A model generated the notes under the pieces. That model made no database searches. It saw only the letters and a program-made list of their open reading frames with translations, and had not been told where the DNA came from. Below, in pieces: positions 30,714-33,437 of a DNA stretch of 33,437 bases (positions are counted from its first letter, which is position 1; the number at the start of each line of letters is the position of its first letter). The DNA lies in contig JACDHS010000054.1 in the NCBI GenBank assembly GCA_013820875.1, positions 1-33,437 on the forward strand, written 5' to 3'. This DNA is from Verrucomicrobiota bacterium (GTDB lineage: Bacteria; Verrucomicrobiota; Verrucomicrobiia; Limisphaerales; JACDHS01). Made by a program: the position numbers and the translations under genes.

Positions 30714-31575
30714 AAATAGCAACACGCACGTACCAGGCTTGGTGAAGATTTGCGGAAGGCAGAAATTAGGGTTTTCACACAGGAAAACCCCACCGATTAG
30801 TCGACGAACCGCTCCCGCGGTTACGCAAAACCCCAGCCTTTATTACCAATGGTAAGTCGGAGAGCTGTAGGCCTTGTTTCGGTGCGGAAGCACCTCCAAA
30901 ACCGGTGGGGTTTTCCTGTGTGAAAACCCTGACTTCTGCCTTCCGCAATTCCTCGTGAAGTTTGGTGTGTGCGTGTTTAGTTTTGAAATTTGTGGATGGC
31001 TATTGCTTTGAAATAGCAACACGCACGTACCAGGCTTGGTGAAGATTTGCGGAAGGCAGAAATCAGGGTTTTGGCTCAACAAAACCCCACCGGGTTTTTG
31101 GACGCTGGCGCGGAACGGACCGCGCCTTTGGATTACCTTGCGGTGGTTCGGAGGCGGGTGGCTTCGGGGCCGTGTTCCTGGAATTTCGTTGGAGCGGCTA
31201 CGTGTAAGTCCCAGCCTTTATTACCAATGGTAAGTCGGGGCGCGGTAGGCTGTGTTTCGGTGCGGAAGCACCTCCAAACACGGTGGGGTTTTCCTGTGTG
31301 AAAACCCTGACTTCTGCCTTCCGCAAATCCTCGTGAAGTTTGGTGTGTGCGTGTTTGGTTTTGAAATTTATGGATGCCAAATAGCAACACGCACGTACCA
31401 GGCTTGGTGAAGATTTGCGGAAGGCAGAAATCAGGGTTTTGGCTCAACAAAACCCCACCGGTTTTTTGGTCGCTGGCGCGGAACGGACCGCGCCTTTGGA
31501 TTACCTTGCGGTGGTTCGGAGGCGGGTGGCTTCGGGCCGTGTTCCTGGAATTTCGTTGGAGCGATAACGTGTAAG
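30714..31575. repeat. complex of direct and inverted repeats inserted in module B
   Basis: AAATAGCAACACGCACGTAC and the following 45 bp occur three times, at 30714, 31011 and 31379. The copies at 31011 and 31379 continue as near-identical direct repeats of about 195 bp. A second unit starting CCAGCCTTTATTACC occurs at 30833 and 31211 (about 160 bp). The segment near 30758-30802 (TTTGCGGAAGGCAG and on to AACCCCAC) is repeated in inverted orientation near 30903-30947 and again at 31281-31325. TTACC-AAT-GGTAA is a small palindrome inside. Module A has no counterpart: there only about 55 bp separate the array flank from the leader. No credible gene. Confidence 0.88.
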
Positions 31576-31940
31576 TGCCGAAAATTCACGGCTTTGCCTC
31601 ATCACGGTTTTGATTCGGGCGCATTCGTCTCCCAACTCCCTACGGAAAACGCAATTCCGCGGAGAAACTGGAGGAGGAATTGAACTTTTAAACCAGCGTT
31701 GCACGAAATACCGCCGAAAATCCGAAAAAATATTTCGTTGTCAACACTCTCAGGCTCAGCAGCTTACGACCGTGCAGAGCACCTGTTCCCGGTGTTATTT
31801 TGCTGCTTTAAAGTTTCGACACAGCGCTGCATCCCGCCTTCTATCAACGACTTACAACAGGTCGAACCCCCCTTTTTGCCGGTTTCCTTTTTTTCAACGC
31901 CTCTTTTTTTAGGGTCAAAATAAAACTTTTTTTTGCAACC

Positions 31941-32068
31941 AAACCCAATAAAGACGGGCCTCCGGAGGGCGGAGGAAATTTGTGGACAAATTTTCCCCTT
32001 ATGTGGCCGGTGTCGTTTATGTGAAAAAATACCCGATTCGATTAACGAGTCATTAAACGTCCGATAAA
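31941..32068. repeat. 128-bp block nearly identical to 742-869
   Basis: One substitution in 128 bp relative to the block in module A, while the leader 5' of it differs at roughly one base in five. Confidence 0.88.
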
Positions 32069-32085
32069 CACAAAAAACATCGGAC
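32059..32085 (+). promoter_or_regulatory. conserved hairpin before the fn3 gene, copy B
   Basis: GTCCGAT and ATCGGAC form a 7-bp stem around a 13-nt A-rich loop. Copy A (860-875) has a 5-bp version of the same stem with a 6-nt loop. The insertion falls in the loop and leaves the pairing intact. Confidence 0.65.
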
Positions 32086-32163
32086 AAAAACGGAGTGGAA
32101 AATGGGCCGCTTAAGTGTCCTTTCCGCTGCGTCGCAGAAACAGAAAAGAAACGGAGTAAAAGT

Positions 32164-33075
32164 ATGAGAAACATCATTACAAGGACAATCGGGTTCCTGG
32201 CTAATCTCGGGAACAAAGCAATCGCAGGGATGACGTTGTACGTCGCACAACTCACCCTGCCTAACTCAGTCACCGCGAACCTGCCGGGCAGGCTAAACGC
32301 GATGACGGTGGCGGATACCGACCACAAGGAGACGATCGTGCAGTTGAAAGCGCGCGGACTCGTCCTGTATGCAGCGAGGCAGTCGGCCACCGAATTCGTG
32401 CGGATCGTGCGCGAGTTGTTGAGGCCGCGTCTTGGCAAGAAGTATTCCCAGGCCTGGGATGCCACAGGGTTGACGGGTTCACTGACAATCGGAGAAACAG
32501 AAAACGACCTGTTGCGGATCCTCTATTCGATGGCGGCCTACCTCACGACCTATCCGATCGCGGATGCGGGCGCCAATGCAACGGCGTTACGCGCCTCGGA
32601 ATTGCATGAAGCGTTGGCCGCGGCCAGCGCGGCAGTGGTTCTGCAGAAGGATGTTGTGGACCAGGCCATGAAGGATCGGGATGAAAAAGCGAAGGCGCTG
32701 GAATACGGTCTGCGCATCTTGTTGAGCGAATTGCACAAGACGTTGACGCCGCTGGATTCCCGTTGGTTCGCGTTCGGTTTCAAGAAACCGGGCGCTCGTG
32801 CCACTCCAGATATGCCGCTCAACCTGAGAGCGGTGTTGATCGGCGCCAACGCCATCTCGATGAAGTGGGACCCGGCAGCGCGCGCGGAGTATTATCGTGT
32901 GTATAAGAAAGTGATCGGTGTGGATGCCGATTACGTGTCGGTCGGCACTCCTGCTGACCTGGACTTCACGATCGAAGGGTTGCCCGGCAACTCGCAGGTG
33001 GAGGTTGTGGTCTCCGCGGTGAACAATGGCGGCGAAAGCGTCTGGACCAGTGCGGTCCTCGTTGCGACATTGTAA
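32164..33075 (+). CDS. array-associated helical protein with C-terminal fn3-like domain, copy B
   Basis: A 303-aa protein of the same length as the copy at 949, with about 21 substitutions spread over the chain (for example D45N, G70A, S180Y, L223R, F257Y) and no gaps. The start is the ATG at 32164 after CGGAG; an open extension to 32095 reads in a different frame from the other copy and is rejected. The helical, Ala/Lys-rich N-terminal two thirds and the fn3-like end (about 222-303) are both kept, so both copies look intact and under selection. No export signal or catalytic motif is seen. It again follows an array with the same period. The function is unknown. Confidence 0.9.
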   Translation: MRNIITRTIGFLANLGNKAIAGMTLYVAQLTLPNSVTANLPGRLNAMTVADTDHKETIVQLKARGLVLYAARQSATEFVRIVRELLRPRLGKKYSQAWDATGLTGSLTIGETENDLLRILYSMAAYLTTYPIADAGANATALRASELHEALAAASAAVVLQKDVVDQAMKDRDEKAKALEYGLRILLSELHKTLTPLDSRWFAFGFKKPGARATPDMPLNLRAVLIGANAISMKWDPAARAEYYRVYKKVIGVDADYVSVGTPADLDFTIEGLPGNSQVEVVVSAVNNGGESVWTSAVLVATL

Positions 33076-33107
33076 GCTGATGTCGGTTTGAAGAAGTTGG
33101 AATGCAA

Positions 33108-33141
33108 AGCCGCCCGGATTATTCCGGGCGGCTCTTTTTTT
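33108..33141 (+). terminator. rho-independent terminator of fn3 gene B
   Basis: Identical stem AGCCGCCCGG/CCGGGCGGCT and loop ATTATT as at 1885-1918, followed by C and seven T; then AACCGCTAATCTTCGCTAAT, the start of the CGCTAAT-type repeat also found after module A. Confidence 0.95.
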
Positions 33142-33273
33142 AACCGCTAATCTTCGCTAATAGTCGCTAATGGAGAAGTGGTTATGCGAAACAAGGAGGT
33201 TCTTCGCTGTTTTCGGTGGAATAGCCATGCGCCTTTCCGAAGGTAAAGTTTATTGTTCCAATTCGAAACCGCA

Positions 33274-33402
33274 TTTTGGACTGCGCTGGCAGAGCGCAGC
33301 GGCGACAGCGCTTTTGGGCGCAGTAAGCACCAGGAAATTGAAAACTCCGCATTGAGCGTCCGAAAGCGGTGTCGCGCTTCGCTTGCCACCGCAGTCCAAA
33401 TT
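33274..33402. repeat. palindromic repeat TTTGGACTGCG type
   Basis: Arms about 33274-33317 (TTTTGGACTGCGCTGGCAGA and on to CGCTTTTG) and 33361-33402 (CGAAAGCGGTGTCGCGCTTC to CAGTCCAAA) are imperfect inverted copies of about 42 bp with a central spacer. The region after the terminator to the window end has no credible gene. Confidence 0.8.
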
Positions 33403-33437
33403 CGTCTCCTCCTCGACCCAAGGTTAAAAAATGGGCT

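Larger units (their letters stand above)
31636..32163 (+). promoter_or_regulatory. conserved non-coding leader of module B
   Basis: This stretch aligns with 440-948 before the other fn3 gene. It has the same order of landmarks: GGAAAACGCAATT, GCGTTGCACGAAATACCGCC, the T-rich tracts, the near-identical 128-bp block at 31941-32068, the inverted repeat AATTTGT-GG-ACAAATT at 31977-31992, and the hairpin at 32059-32085. CCTCCGGAGG (31960-31969) is here a perfect 10-bp palindrome. It ends at CGGAG before the start codon. Confidence 0.7.

Noticed and set aside
30669-31635. Small proteins in the repeat complex (for example MLSQNPDFCLPQIFTKPG frames)
   Set aside because: They recur only because the DNA is repeated, on both strands, with no ribosome sites.

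Overview
The window looks like a chromosomal segment of a free-living Verrucomicrobiota bacterium, probably of the soil Pedosphaera/Limisphaera type. This is inferred from gene content (exported Cys-type sulfatase, Tat-exported xylose-isomerase-like protein, large secreted multidomain proteins, a BlaI/BlaR1 pair with a huge periplasmic part), from weak Shine-Dalgarno sites, and from many palindromic intergenic repeats. No 16S gene or other decisive marker is present.

Layout. 1-1918: a module made of a 42-bp tandem-repeat array, a conserved non-coding leader, a gene for a 303-aa helical protein with a C-terminal fibronectin type III-like domain, and a strong terminator. 2179-3696: DacB/PBP4-like D-Ala-D-Ala carboxypeptidase. 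3701-9452, minus strand: exported esterase, BioF-like PLP enzyme, SLBB lipoprotein overlapping a PilT-type ATPase, Mog/MoaB, MoaC, orphan HicB-like protein and PanB. 9559-10998: sulfatase. 11210-14071, minus: isoleucyl-tRNA synthetase carrying an in-frame palindromic repeat insertion. 14072-15130: about 1 kb without genes but full of palindromic structure. 15131-16540, minus: secreted PGRP/amidase. 16833-16908, minus: tRNA-Gly(GCC). 17056-22604, plus: sugar isomerase-like protein, OB-fold protein, and a 1145-aa PHP-type protein with FG-GAP/VCBS-like repeats. 22615-26417, minus: BlaR1-like M56 sensor and BlaI repressor behind a double palindromic operator. 27006-29654, minus: secreted cadherin/Ig-like protein. 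29861-30106, minus: the 3' end of a broken gene with its terminator. 30164-33141: a second copy of the opening module, with a different 42-bp repeat and a nearly identical gene. 33274-33402: one more palindromic repeat.

The most interesting content is the duplicated module. The two arrays have the same 42-bp period but largely different unit sequence. Both start at GAACGTGG and end in the inverted form CCACGTTC, are followed by the same flank, and sit upstream of a leader with a 128-bp block that differs at one base between copies. That block ends at a hairpin that keeps its stem while its loop changes length. The same 303-aa protein and terminator follow. I do not recognise this as a described system. 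It looks like a mobile or amplified element in which an array, a structured leader and a protein travel together, possibly with a transcribed repeat RNA. The function is unknown.

The core genes are ordinary: cofactor synthesis (PanB, MoaC, Mog, BioF-like), cell-wall enzymes (DacB, amidase), translation (IleS, tRNA-Gly), a transcription-control pair (BlaI/BlaR1) and exported enzymes. Operon-like links that can be seen are the 4-nt overlaps pilT/SLBB and blaI/blaR1, and the close hicB-moaC-mog run.
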